From the NCBI GenBank assembly GCA_019636235.1, contig JAHBXW010000001.1, positions 124,001 through 188,000 on the forward strand: a DNA stretch of 64,000 nt, in the 5' to 3' direction. The translations under genes were made by a program, and so were the position numbers. The DNA is from Planctomyces sp. (lineage in GTDB: Bacteria; Planctomycetota; Planctomycetia; Planctomycetales; Planctomycetaceae). This document shows, piece after piece, positions 19,615 through 27,438 of the stretch; the first letter of the stretch is position 1; each line of letters opens with the position of its first letter. The notes beneath the pieces were generated by a model, which saw only the letters and a program-made list of their open reading frames with translations, did not search any database and had not been told where the DNA came from.

Positions 19615-21078
19615 ATGAATCCGCTGTTCGACGCTGTTTCCTCTCACACCCGGCGCTACTTCTTCGGCCGTTCCGCCGCCGGTCTCGGAGCCGCCGCGCT
19701 CGCGTCCGTCGCCAACCCCCGGCTGTTCGCGGACGCCCAGCCCCCCGCGCCGGATTCGCTGGGCGTCCTCCCCGGGCTGCATCACGCCCCCAAAGCCAAA
19801 CGCGTCATCTGGCTGTTCATGGCCGACGCCCCGTCCCAGCTCGATTTGTTCGACTACAAGCCGGCCCTCAACGACTACTTCGACAAGGACCTCCCCGACT
19901 CGATCCGCATGGGCCAGCGGATCACCACCATGACCTCCGGACAGTCCCGGCTCCCCGTCGCCCCCTCCATCTTCAAGTTCCAGCAGCACGGGCAGTCCGG
20001 CGCCTGGCTCAGCGAGCTGCTGCCCAACACGGCCGACATCGTCGACGACATCGCCATCGTCCGCACGGTCCACACCGAGGCCATCAACCACGACCCGGCC
20101 ATCACCTACATCCAGACCGGCAGCCAGATCCCCGGACGCCCCAGCATGGGCGCCTGGGTCTCCTACGGCATCGGCAGCCCCAACCAGGACCTGCCGGCGT
20201 TCGTGGTGCTCGTCTCCCGGCTGCCCGAGGGCGCCCAGCCGCAGGCGTTGTTCTCCCGGCTGTGGGGCTCGGGCTTCCTCGAAACCCGCCACGCCGGCGT
20301 CGGGTTCCGGTCCGTCGGCGATCCGGTGCTGTACCTGTCGAACCCGGACGGCATCGACCGCGACACCCGCCGCACCATGCTCGACGGCCTCGCCGCTCTC
20401 AACCAGCAGCGGTTCGAATCCGTCGGCGATCCGGAAATCAACGCCCGCATCGCCCAGTACGAAATGGCCTTCCGCATGCAGGCCTCCGTTCCCGAACTGA
20501 CGGACCTCTCCACCGAGCCCCAGCACGTTCTGGACATGTACGGCCCCGAGGTCACGCAGCCCGGCTCATTCGCGTACAACTGCCTGCTGGCCCGGCGGAT
20601 GGCGGAGCGCGGCGTCCGCTTCACGCAGGTGTTCCTCCGGGGCTGGGACCACCACGGCTCGCTGCCGGGCAGCATCCGCAAGCTGGCGCCGCTGGCCGAC
20701 CAGCCCAGCGCCGCGCTGATCCGGGACCTCAAACAGCGGGGCATGCTGGAAGATACCCTGGTGGTGTGGGGCGGGGAGTTCGGCCGCACGGTGTACAGCC
20801 AGGGGAGCCTGACGGCGGACAATTACGGCCGGGACCACCATCCGCGGTGCTTCACGATGTGGCTGGCCGGCGGCGGAGTGAAGGGCGGCGTGACGCACGG
20901 GACGACGGACGACTTCAGCTACAACGTGCTGGAGAAGCCGGTGCACATCCACGATTTGAACGCGACGATTCTGCACTGCCTGGGGATCAACCACGAGCAG
21001 TTGACGTATCGGTTCCAGGGCCGGGACTTCCGGCTGACGGACATTCACGGGGAAATCGTCCACGACATTCTGGCGTGA
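19615..21078 (+). CDS. DUF1501 secreted protein (Tat signal)
   Basis: A 487-aa DUF1501 protein, a sulfatase/alkaline-phosphatase-fold family greatly expanded in planctomycetes. A twin-arginine-like signal ([11 protein letters not shown]) is followed by a hydrophobic stretch to about residue 41, so export in folded form is likely. Family landmarks include [70 protein letters not shown] and [21 protein letters not shown]. Members usually sit next to a DUF1549/DUF1553 cytochrome-type gene; none is present here, so this is an orphan copy. Enzymatic activity is not established for the family. A second, divergent copy is at 46399-47790. Confidence 0.88.
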   Translation: MNPLFDAVSSHTRRYFFGRSAAGLGAAALASVANPRLFADAQPPAPDSLGVLPGLHHAPKAKRVIWLFMADAPSQLDLFDYKPALNDYFDKDLPDSIRMGQRITTMTSGQSRLPVAPSIFKFQQHGQSGAWLSELLPNTADIVDDIAIVRTVHTEAINHDPAITYIQTGSQIPGRPSMGAWVSYGIGSPNQDLPAFVVLVSRLPEGAQPQALFSRLWGSGFLETRHAGVGFRSVGDPVLYLSNPDGIDRDTRRTMLDGLAALNQQRFESVGDPEINARIAQYEMAFRMQASVPELTDLSTEPQHVLDMYGPEVTQPGSFAYNCLLARRMAERGVRFTQVFLRGWDHHGSLPGSIRKLAPLADQPSAALIRDLKQRGMLEDTLVVWGGEFGRTVYSQGSLTADNYGRDHHPRCFTMWLAGGGVKGGVTHGTTDDFSYNVLEKPVHIHDLNATILHCLGINHEQLTYRFQGRDFRLTDIHGEIVHDILA

Positions 21079-21185
21079 GTTCGACGGGGTTGAATGTCGG
21101 CTATCAGCCATCGGTCAATCATTGTTCATTGCGGATTGGTCGATGGTCATTGATCGTCCCGGGTCATCGATCGCCCCGTCCCAAG

Positions 21186-21204
21186 CCGACGGCTCCGCCG
21201 TCGG
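21186..21204. terminator. short hairpin downstream of the DUF1501 gene
   Basis: CCGACGGC-TCC-GCCGTCGG, a perfect 8-bp stem with a 3-nt loop about 108 bp after the DUF1501 stop. No T-run follows, so it could be a weak terminator or an unrelated palindrome. Confidence 0.3.
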
Positions 21205-21288
21205 GCGGCGTCGAGGCGGCGATCCCACCGGCACGAACGACTCGGTTCGCGCCACGCGTTGGAAGCGTCAGCGCCGGGCGTGGCCGTA

Positions 21289-21337
21289 GGGTGGCGTCGA
21301 GCCGCGAGCCCGCAGGGCGAACCGGCGATGACCCACC
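21289..21337. repeat. 49-bp direct repeat, copy 1
   Basis: Identical over 49 bp to 21454-21502; begins gggtggcgtcgagccgcgag and ends gatgacccacc. The ends (gggtgg / cccacc) are partly inverted, like intergenic palindromic repeats of other bacteria. It sits in non-coding DNA. Confidence 0.8.
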
Positions 21338-21453
21338 GGAATGTGCGACACGAGCGTGGACCAGGCGCAGTGTGGGAAGCCCCGGCACTGGTGTGGCCGT
21401 CGGGCCGGTGCGTACGCGCCGGAAGCGCGAGCGGCGGGCGTGATCGGGCCGTT

Positions 21454-21502
21454 GGGTGGCGTCGAGCCGCGAGCCCGCAGGGCGAACCGGCGATGACCCA
21501 CC
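21454..21502. repeat. 49-bp direct repeat, copy 2
   Basis: Second perfect copy of the element at 21289-21337; the offset between copies is 165 bp. The flanking bases (ggaagcgyvagcg-type sequence) are also similar but diverged. Confidence 0.8.
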
Positions 21503-21973
21503 ACGAGTCGGAAGCGCCAGCGCCGGCCGTGGTTTGCCATCAGTCCCCGAGCCGAAGGGTTGATCCCTCGGCCTTTGCCGATGGCACGACCGAGCACCGC
21601 GACCAGCGTGGTCCGCTGACCGGATTGGCCATTGGAGAACGGCCATCGGCCATTGCAGACTGCAGAACGACAACAGCAAGCCGCAAACTGAAGGGGCGAT
21701 GGGGGCACGCCAATCCCCTGTGCCCGGTCGGCCGACGTGGTGCGCGCGTGGCCGGTGCGCCGATTGACGTGGTGCGCGAATGACAGTTGTGGCCGGGGCT
21801 GGACCGAGCGCCGCGAGGGAAGCCTCGGTCGGTGGATTGGCTGGGATCGCACGGCTCAGCAGAGCTGCTCAGCAGAGTCGTGGCATGCGGATTTCCGGCT
21901 GCTCACCCGGGCCACCCGCCTCACCTGGCAATTTGCATCTTGGGATTCCCCCCAGTACTCTCGATACTGATGA

Positions 21974-21988
21974 AGTGGGCGTTACAGG
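21974..21988. repeat. attachment-site repeat, distal copy
   Basis: agtgggcgttacagg, identical to 27174-27188. It is the displaced copy of the tRNA-Val 3' end (part of the T-arm plus the acceptor strand) left by integration. Confidence 0.75.
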
Positions 21989-22239
21989 CCCACAACTGAA
22001 TCCCTCTGCTGTTGGAAATCACCGTACTTCAGCGACCGCCGGCGACAGTGCCGACGCAAAATCCGACGCAAGTCCCCATGACGCGCAGATACGGGTTGTC
22101 GTCGACGCTTGGCCCGTGCTTTCGACCGGCGTGCGAGAGATGATCCTGATGATGGTCAGAATGGGCGTCTCGGCCGCACCGGTCGAGAGCGATTGAATAG
22201 TCCGGCCTATCCAGCCGGCCAATCGGCGTGCTCTGCAAA

Positions 22240-22280
22240 GGTCGCGACCAATCTTCATGAACCGCGAGTAGGCCGCGACC
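22240..22280. promoter_or_regulatory. paired palindromes, probable operator of the island operon
   Basis: A perfect 10-bp palindrome GGTCGCGACC at 22240-22249 is followed by GGCCGCGACC at 22271-22280, one mismatch different. Their offset is 31 bp, about three helical turns, and the second copy abuts the -35 hexamer at 22281. Extended by two bases, the pair also forms an imperfect inverted repeat (AAGGTCGCGACC / GGCCGCGACCTT). The placement fits repression by the XRE-type HTH protein encoded by the second gene, but binding is inferred. Confidence 0.5.
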
Positions 22281-22308
22281 TTGACACCAGGAATATTTTG
22301 TGGAATAT
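22281..22308 (+). promoter_or_regulatory. sigma-70-type promoter of the island operon
   Basis: A consensus -35 TTGACA at 22281-22286, a 16-nt spacer, then GAATAT at 22303-22308 as -10. Transcription would begin near 22315, giving a leader of about 26 nt that contains the GGAGG of the first gene. Confidence 0.5.
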
Positions 22309-22340
22309 GTGCCACTCCGGCAAGACTCACGGAGGTCGAC

Positions 22341-22940
22341 GTGTCGAAGCTGTTCGCTTGGGAATACGAAGGTCTGCTGACGAAGGAAGCCGCGCAGGCC
22401 CTGTTGATGGCCGTTTCCGACCTGTTCTACGAAGCGATTCACGCCGCCTGGGACGAATGGCTGTCGTTGCCCGTGAACACACGCTTGAAGATTTCAGCGA
22501 TGCAGCGAGGCGGATTCGTTCACGATCTGATCGTTTTCCATGCGAAGGACAAGTTGTCAACGGCCAGCAAAATTGAGATTGCTCAGACGACGCCGTTTTT
22601 CGCTGTGTACGTGAACGATGACACAATCGTGCGATTCAAAAAGCTGCAAGAGGATTACGTCGCCGTCCCAGCGACCGAACACGGCAAGCTCTTCTACAAC
22701 AATGCCCCGATGTCGTGTCTGCGGCCATTCTGTAACCGTCTCACATGCGGCTATGTCTTAGACCGCTTCGGCAACGAAGTCGTTGACATCGCGTTCACTT
22801 TGCAGGTCCGAGACGAAGTGGTTTGGAAGATTTCTCTCTCAGAAATGGCGTATGCGCCGGATTCGCCGGATCACTCGCCGGAGCCGCAAGCGCCGGTAAT
22901 TCAACCGCTCGCGCCGCCATCGCAAGCGGAGGAATTCTGA
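22341..22940 (+). CDS. unknown 199-aa protein, first gene of the island operon
   Basis: Function not recognised. The GTG at 22341 is chosen because GGAGG lies 5 nt upstream; 199 aa follow. The N-terminal third is helical (GLLTKEAAQALLMAVSDLFYEAI, then AAWDEWLSLP). The middle has FVHDLIVFHAKDKL and a mixed region with FFAVYVNDDTIVRFKK; three cysteines lie in the segment MSCLRPFCNRLTCGY. The C-terminal tail is Pro-rich (SPEPQAPVIQPLAPP). There is no signal peptide or membrane segment. Its stop overlaps the start of the HTH/ImmA gene by one base (TGATG), the arrangement seen in toxin-antitoxin-like pairs, and it may be that protein's partner or substrate (inference). A weaker reading starts further upstream at 22281, which is the -35 hexamer and therefore unlikely. 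Confidence 0.75.
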   Translation: MSKLFAWEYEGLLTKEAAQALLMAVSDLFYEAIHAAWDEWLSLPVNTRLKISAMQRGGFVHDLIVFHAKDKLSTASKIEIAQTTPFFAVYVNDDTIVRFKKLQEDYVAVPATEHGKLFYNNAPMSCLRPFCNRLTCGYVLDRFGNEVVDIAFTLQVRDEVVWKISLSEMAYAPDSPDHSPEPQAPVIQPLAPPSQAEEF

Positions 22941-23992
22941 TGGCCATCAATCCAGAGATGTTGCGTCTGGGTCGGGTCGGGCGCGGGATGAAACAAACGG
23001 AATTAGCTTCAGCGCTTGGCACAACTCAAGGTCGAATTGCCAAATGGGAAGATGGCTTTCTGAAGCCGGCGGACAGTGACGTCGAGCGGTTGGTGTCCGT
23101 CCTTCGATTCCCGCGAAGTTTCCTGGAACACGATACCGGGACAGAGGCGTTCGGGACGTGCTGTATGTACCACCGGAAGCGTCAGTCATTGCCTGCCGGA
23201 TTTCTGAATAAGATTCATGCGCGGGTTAACATCATCGGACTGGCGATCGTGCGATTGCTTCGAAATGTTTCGATGGACTCGACATTGGCGTTTCCGTCGT
23301 TGGACATCGATGAATTCGGTAGCCCAGCACGCGTAGCCACACTACTTCGTCGGCACTGGAAGATTCCTCCCGGCCCTATTAAGAATCTGATTCAGTACGT
23401 TGAAGCGGCGGGCGGCATCGTGACGCAACTGGATTTTGGTACGGACAAGCTGGACGCTGTTAGCCTGTGGCCACGCGAGGCCCGACCGCTGTTCTTTGTC
23501 AACTCTGCATCCCCGACCGACCGGTGGCGATTCACGCTGAGTCACGAAATCGCGCATCTGGTGATGCACTCTATTCCGACGCCGGACGCGGAACGCGAGG
23601 CAGATGACTTCGCGAGCGAGCTGTTGATGCCGGTCGACGACATCCGGCAAGAGCTTGGCCAGATGTCATTGGTCAAGGCGGCTCGCCTGAAATTGCGTTG
23701 GCGTGTGTCGATGCAAGCAATCATCCGCAAGGCGCACGACACTGGTGCCATCTCTCCACGGAAGTACCGCTCACTGTTTACGGCGCTGAGCGCAGCCGGC
23801 TACAGAAAAAGGGAACCCGGCGACGTAGGGACCGAATCGCCTCAAACGCTTCTGCGACTAATCGAAACTCACAGGAAGCAACTTGGATATTCTGAATCAC
23901 AGCTTCACGACTTGTTGTTTTGTGTCGATGCAGAGCAGTTCGCACATCGTTTTCAGGGGCGAGCCGCTCCATTGCGCATCGTGACTCGTTGA
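22940..23992 (+). CDS. XRE-family HTH regulator fused to ImmA/IrrE metallopeptidase
   Basis: A 350-aa two-domain protein. Residues about 6-60 form a Cro/CI-type helix-turn-helix (GMKQTELASALGTTQGRIAKWEDG), and the remainder carries an ImmA/IrrE zinc-peptidase domain. The zinc motif HEIAH lies at H202-H206 in TLSHEIAHLVMH, and the likely third ligand is E220 in EREADDFASELLMP. Known family members cleave a partner repressor (ImmA on ImmR, IrrE/PprI on DdrO) after a stress signal. ATG 22940 overlaps the upstream stop by one base, with GGAGG at 22928-22932. The HTH is a natural candidate for the palindromes at 22240-22280. The nuclease-like gene follows after 31 bp. Confidence 0.88.
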   Translation: MAINPEMLRLGRVGRGMKQTELASALGTTQGRIAKWEDGFLKPADSDVERLVSVLRFPRSFLEHDTGTEAFGTCCMYHRKRQSLPAGFLNKIHARVNIIGLAIVRLLRNVSMDSTLAFPSLDIDEFGSPARVATLLRRHWKIPPGPIKNLIQYVEAAGGIVTQLDFGTDKLDAVSLWPREARPLFFVNSASPTDRWRFTLSHEIAHLVMHSIPTPDAEREADDFASELLMPVDDIRQELGQMSLVKAARLKLRWRVSMQAIIRKAHDTGAISPRKYRSLFTALSAAGYRKREPGDVGTESPQTLLRLIETHRKQLGYSESQLHDLLFCVDAEQFAHRFQGRAAPLRIVTR

Positions 23993-24023
23993 TCCGCGTT
24001 CGCGTCAATCGGAGGTTTCTTTC

Positions 24024-26732
24024 GTGGCCAAAAAGAAAGCGTCGGCGCAGTTGCAGCCGCAAAGCTGGCTGCCAGTGCAGACTGACGAAGCCTGGACCCG
24101 GCTTCAGGTGTACCCCGACGCGATCCGCGATCCCGCAACGCAACAAGCATTTGAGTCGAGAGCAAGATCGTTGCTGGTGAAATCAGGTCTGGGCAACCTG
24201 CGGTATCTCTGTACCAGCACAGGTGTAGCATTCAACGCGGATCATGATTCCAAGGAAGCCCTTGCCGCTAATTTGCTCGCCTCGCCTCATCGTGATGGCT
24301 TGCTGTTTCTCGGGACATTTCTGCGTCCGAGGAAGTCGGTCGTTGTTGAGTTTTACGACACTGCTTTGAATCCGAATGACGCCGCTGCATTGCAGACAGA
24401 AGTTGCGGCACATTGCACAGGTGCGGCGGAGACTGTGAAGCCATTCACCAAGTTGGTTTCTCTGTACCGATCAAACCCATCGCTGCTCGAAAACATTCAC
24501 TATCGCTACGCGTGGCGAAAGTTGCCGACGTTTTTTTCGTATTCAACGACGGCCGACGTGAACGAGCAGTCCATGGACGACCTGACGAGCAACGTGGATT
24601 CTCTGGTTAGCGCGCTGGGGAGACTTAGGCCGGGTGAGTCGTATCTTGAATTCGGTACATCTCATTATTCGCAAACAGCGACGATTTTCGTCCTTCACCG
24701 ACACTTCCCACCGTCAGTAAAGGCCGACTACCGCGATACATTTCGTCTTCAGCACGATTTCAGCGCGGTTGCGTTCACCGTGGATTACTCGACCAAGACG
24801 CTGGCCGTGAAAACCGGCAATCGCGCCGTCGCCGAAACGATCCGCGATTGGGTGTCGCAGACTTTGCACATCACGCTTGACGATGCCCGCTCGTCACTGT
24901 TCAGCGCGTACAAGCCTGAATCAGTTGAAGCTGCATTTCTCGGGGACTATGACGAATCTCACGGAATCGACCTAATCGGAATCTCGTTCCGGCAGTCATT
25001 CGGGCCCAATCACAGCCCAATTTCAGTTGAGGCCGCGCGACACAGCAGGAGCGTGCGAGAAGACCTGGCTTGGCTGAAAAGTACGGGCGTCCTACGGCTT
25101 CGGTCCCTCTCAGATATCAGCCGCTTTCGCGTTCGTTACGAAAGCAAAGAAATCGACGTCGAGTTGCTGTCTGAGAAGGGCGGTGCACTTCGATTTCGGA
25201 TGAACGATTCCGGCCTGTCGGACGAACTGACCGCTAAGCTCCGAGTGGCTTTCGAGAAAGTGTTTCTGATTCCTTTGGATCACAGCATTGATCCCAGCGT
25301 CCTCGCGATGGGACCGGCGGATATCTACCAGTTTCTCATGGGCGGCATTCAAGAGGACCAAGTCCAACCCTACCAGAGTCACTCACTTGCCAAACTCGTC
25401 CAGCAGTCGCTGTTGAAGCCGATTGAGGAGCGAATCGGACGTTGTACCGACCAGCAATGCTCTGCATATGGTCAGCCTGTCACCGACGAAGCGATCACCG
25501 AGTGTTCAGGCTGCCAAGGCGCTCTCAGGTGGCAGGATTCAAGGCGTTACGAGGAGGACAAGAAGGGAATCATCTCCTACGTTCGGGCCAAACTTCAGAA
25601 AGCGACCGGCTGGAAGATGGCGGCTAGCCAGTTCAAACTGGAGTCTCACTCGTTCTACCGATTGTCGTCACCGAAGCATCCCGAACACACCGTCTGCGTG
25701 TTCATGAACAATCGCCTGAACACCGCGAAAATTGAGACGTTCCAACGCGCGATGTTTCCGATTATTGTTGTTCACCCGCAGGGCGAACACGGATTGCCAG
25801 TGATTGACGCCAACGGAATTGCACACATCGGGTTGCCGCACATTCTGGCCGCTGATGATGTCCGGGAAGATTGGAGGAAGTTTCGCGAAAGCTGCAAGGT
25901 GCTGATCCCGCGTCTGCTCCGAATGGAGAGAGAACGTGTTCTGAAGACGTCTCGGATGTCGTGGGACCATATTCAGGCAAAGCTAGTCGGATACAACGAC
26001 CGCAATTTCGAGGTTGACGTCTATAACTTGCTTCGCAGCTTGTTTCCCTTCACGGTCAAGTGGGGCGGTGGGAACAAGCCTGACGGGTTTTGTAGTCTTG
26101 TCTACTTCCCTCTGAACGACCTGTCGAAGCCAGAAAAGTGGAACTGGAGTTACGACGCCAAGTTCTCAGATTCGACTTATCCGTTCGGTGTCGGCGAGTT
26201 CCGACAGATGTTCGACTACGTTCGCCGGCTGCGTGCCTCGAAGCCGATGATGACGCAGGGCAACCGCTATGACGCGCACGTTTTCATTACGAACGCAATG
26301 GAAGAGTCGGCGATGCAAAACGCTGCGAACTTCATGCGGACTCAACATCGGATCGGGCAAGATGCGCCAGGCTTCCGGCTGATCTTCATGCGAGAGTCGT
26401 TCTTGGTCCGGCTCTGGGAGCGCGTGCGCAACGAAGAGATTGAGTTTGACAAGCGAGGAACTTATTTGCCCGAGTTCTTCGTGAAGGCTGTCGAAGGTGG
26501 GACCACTCAGGGATACCGGCTCATCGACGCAACATCTGCCGATGCCCTGGCCGACGAAGTTCTCGAACAAGACCCCGTCCAAGATCCGGTCGATACGCAG
26601 AAGATTAAGAATGATTTAAAGCGTCAAATGGAGTCCGAGATTCCGAAGTCACCAGCAAAACATCCGAGCGATAAGAACGGCACGGGCAAACGCGGCCGAC
26701 GATCGACGCTGGCTACGAAAGCCGTCGATTGA
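24024..26732 (+). CDS. 902-aa putative PD-(D/E)XK nuclease with zinc ribbon, third gene of the island operon
   Basis: Not recognised as a whole. The N-terminal 470 residues are mixed alpha/beta with no motif I know. A zinc ribbon follows at C474, C479, C494 and C497 (CTDQQC...CSGC). Near the C-terminus is a restriction-endonuclease-like signature: E663 in NFEVDVYNLL, PD at 686-687 in GGGNKPDGF, and D711-A-K713 in WSYDAKFSDS, with a following helix (VGEFRQMFDYVRRL). The order and spacing of E, PD and DxK are those of Mrr/type IIS-like catalytic cores. The last 60 residues are charged and basic. The start is a GTG at 24024 with GGAGG 8 nt upstream. Encoded 31 bp after the HTH/ImmA gene, it is probably the effector of the operon (inference). 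No helicase or methylase motif is visible. Confidence 0.72.
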   Translation: MAKKKASAQLQPQSWLPVQTDEAWTRLQVYPDAIRDPATQQAFESRARSLLVKSGLGNLRYLCTSTGVAFNADHDSKEALAANLLASPHRDGLLFLGTFLRPRKSVVVEFYDTALNPNDAAALQTEVAAHCTGAAETVKPFTKLVSLYRSNPSLLENIHYRYAWRKLPTFFSYSTTADVNEQSMDDLTSNVDSLVSALGRLRPGESYLEFGTSHYSQTATIFVLHRHFPPSVKADYRDTFRLQHDFSAVAFTVDYSTKTLAVKTGNRAVAETIRDWVSQTLHITLDDARSSLFSAYKPESVEAAFLGDYDESHGIDLIGISFRQSFGPNHSPISVEAARHSRSVREDLAWLKSTGVLRLRSLSDISRFRVRYESKEIDVELLSEKGGALRFRMNDSGLSDELTAKLRVAFEKVFLIPLDHSIDPSVLAMGPADIYQFLMGGIQEDQVQPYQSHSLAKLVQQSLLKPIEERIGRCTDQQCSAYGQPVTDEAITECSGCQGALRWQDSRRYEEDKKGIISYVRAKLQKATGWKMAASQFKLESHSFYRLSSPKHPEHTVCVFMNNRLNTAKIETFQRAMFPIIVVHPQGEHGLPVIDANGIAHIGLPHILAADDVREDWRKFRESCKVLIPRLLRMERERVLKTSRMSWDHIQAKLVGYNDRNFEVDVYNLLRSLFPFTVKWGGGNKPDGFCSLVYFPLNDLSKPEKWNWSYDAKFSDSTYPFGVGEFRQMFDYVRRLRASKPMMTQGNRYDAHVFITNAMEESAMQNAANFMRTQHRIGQDAPGFRLIFMRESFLVRLWERVRNEEIEFDKRGTYLPEFFVKAVEGGTTQGYRLIDATSADALADEVLEQDPVQDPVDTQKIKNDLKRQMESEIPKSPAKHPSDKNGTGKRGRRSTLATKAVD

Positions 26733-26753
26733 CTACTGCCGGCATCTCTCTAT

Positions 26754-27173
26754 CTATGAATCGATGTCGAAATCAAACAGAGTTCCGACCGGTTCATCGT
26801 CGTTTCGCACTGTGTGAAGGTATATCGATGTCGTACTGACATTTGCGTGGCCGGCTGCATCCCGGATTTCCGCCAGAGTCCGCCCCCCGGCCAGAGCGTG
26901 AGAGACGAAGCTGTGCCGGCCGCAGTGGATCGACAGCACTTTGACGCGATCCGGCCCCAGGCAGCGAATTGCCGTCTTGAATCGCGTCTGGGCGTTGCGA
27001 TCCGTCAGCGGCTTTCCGAATGACGGACCGCTGGACCGCGAGTTCGTGCCGGCCGCCTGTGAGCAAATGAACGGGCAGCCGGACCGCGCACCTTGAGCCG
27101 TCCGCTCTTGCTTCCATTGGTCAAGATCGGCGAGTGTGGCCGCATCCCACCAAAGGGAACCGCAAGCGAAATT
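26754..27173 (-). pseudogene. tyrosine recombinase (integrase) C-terminal remnant
   Basis: About 140 codons of a tyrosine recombinase catalytic domain. Present are the box II HxxR (HCGRHSFVSHAL), the GHxxxxTT motif (AAGHANVSTTSIYLH) with its His, and the nucleophile Tyr in SIYLH. Also visible is the segment PLTDRNAQTRFKTAI, typical of phage-type integrases of planctomycetes. Everything before WWDAATLADL, including the first catalytic Arg and the DNA-binding N-terminus, is missing: the frame is cut at the attachment site and runs directly into tRNA sequence. No start codon or ribosome-binding site remains, so it is a decayed gene. It was presumably the integrase of the island or of an earlier occupant of the same site. 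Confidence 0.75.
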
Positions 27174-27188
27174 AGTGGGCGTTACAGG
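27174..27188. repeat. attachment-site repeat, tRNA copy
   Basis: agtgggcgttacagg, overlapping the 3' end of tRNA-Val (27176 onward) plus two bases beyond it. Identical to 21974-21988. Confidence 0.75.
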
Positions 27189-27249
27189 ACTTGAACCTGT
27201 GACCTCTTCCGTGTGAAGGAAGCGCGCTAGCCGACTGCGCCAAACGCCC
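27176..27249 (-). tRNA. tRNA-Val (anticodon CAC)
   Basis: Folds to a complete cloverleaf of 74 nt: acceptor GGGCGTT pairs with AACGCCC, a D-arm GCGC/GCGC, an anticodon stem CTTCC/GGAAG around the loop TTCACAC (anticodon CAC, reading GUG), a 5-nt variable loop, and the T-arm ACAGG-TTCAAGT-CCTGT. The discriminator base is A. CCA is not encoded (CT follows). Its 3' end served as the integration site of the island and remains intact. Confidence 0.95.
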
Positions 27250-27301
27250 TCGCGTCCACCGGACACCCCCCTCGCAGGGGGCGTTCGGTCGGAACGGCAC
27301 G

Positions 27302-27329
27302 ATTGTTACGAGTTCCCAGCAGTTTTCAA
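27302..27329 (-). promoter_or_regulatory. probable promoter of tRNA-Val
   Basis: Read on the minus strand: TTGAAA (27329-27324), a 16-nt spacer, and AACAAT (27307-27302), about 53 nt before the tRNA 5' end. The -35 matches 5 of 6 and the -10 matches 4 of 6 consensus bases. Confidence 0.4.
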
Positions 27330-27438
27330 CAGACTCTCCGGACGCGCGCCGGGGGCGCCATTCGGCGTGATCCGGGGCTTCCCTCGCGGCGCTCGGTCCA
27401 GCCGCCGGCCATGCCAGTCGGCGGCCCCGACGCGAACG

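Larger units (their letters stand above)
21079..21973. other. 895-bp intergenic region with repeats
   Basis: Non-coding as far as I can see: frames crossing it give Arg/Gly/Ala-rich products without family features. It holds a hairpin at 21186-21204, a 49-bp perfect direct repeat (21289 and 21454), and short motifs such as gccatcggccattg at 21642-21655, which recurs near 57192. It ends at the 15-bp attachment-site repeat that starts the island. Confidence 0.55.
21974..27188. mobile_element. 5.2-kb integrated island at tRNA-Val, with a three-gene operon
   Basis: Bounded by a perfect 15-bp direct repeat, the right copy of which is the 3' end of an intact tRNA-Val. This is the standard footprint of tyrosine-recombinase integration. 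Inside are a promoter with two palindromes, three tightly spaced genes (199 aa; HTH/ImmA protease; 902-aa zinc-ribbon/PD-(D/E)XK protein) and a truncated integrase at the tRNA end. Base composition is visibly less GC-rich than the flanks, and all three genes carry an unusually clear GGAGG ribosome-binding site, unlike their neighbours. The integrase remnant implies that the island is now fixed. Confidence 0.8.

Noticed and set aside
17992-20526. 844-codon minus-strand frame across glnA and the DUF1501 gene
   Set aside because: Its product is a Gly/Val/Asp-rich shadow of well-recognised plus-strand genes.
21989-22340. Minus-strand frames that could encode the missing N-terminus of the integrase
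   Set aside because: Their translations contain no integrase motifs, and the frame does not connect through the att core.
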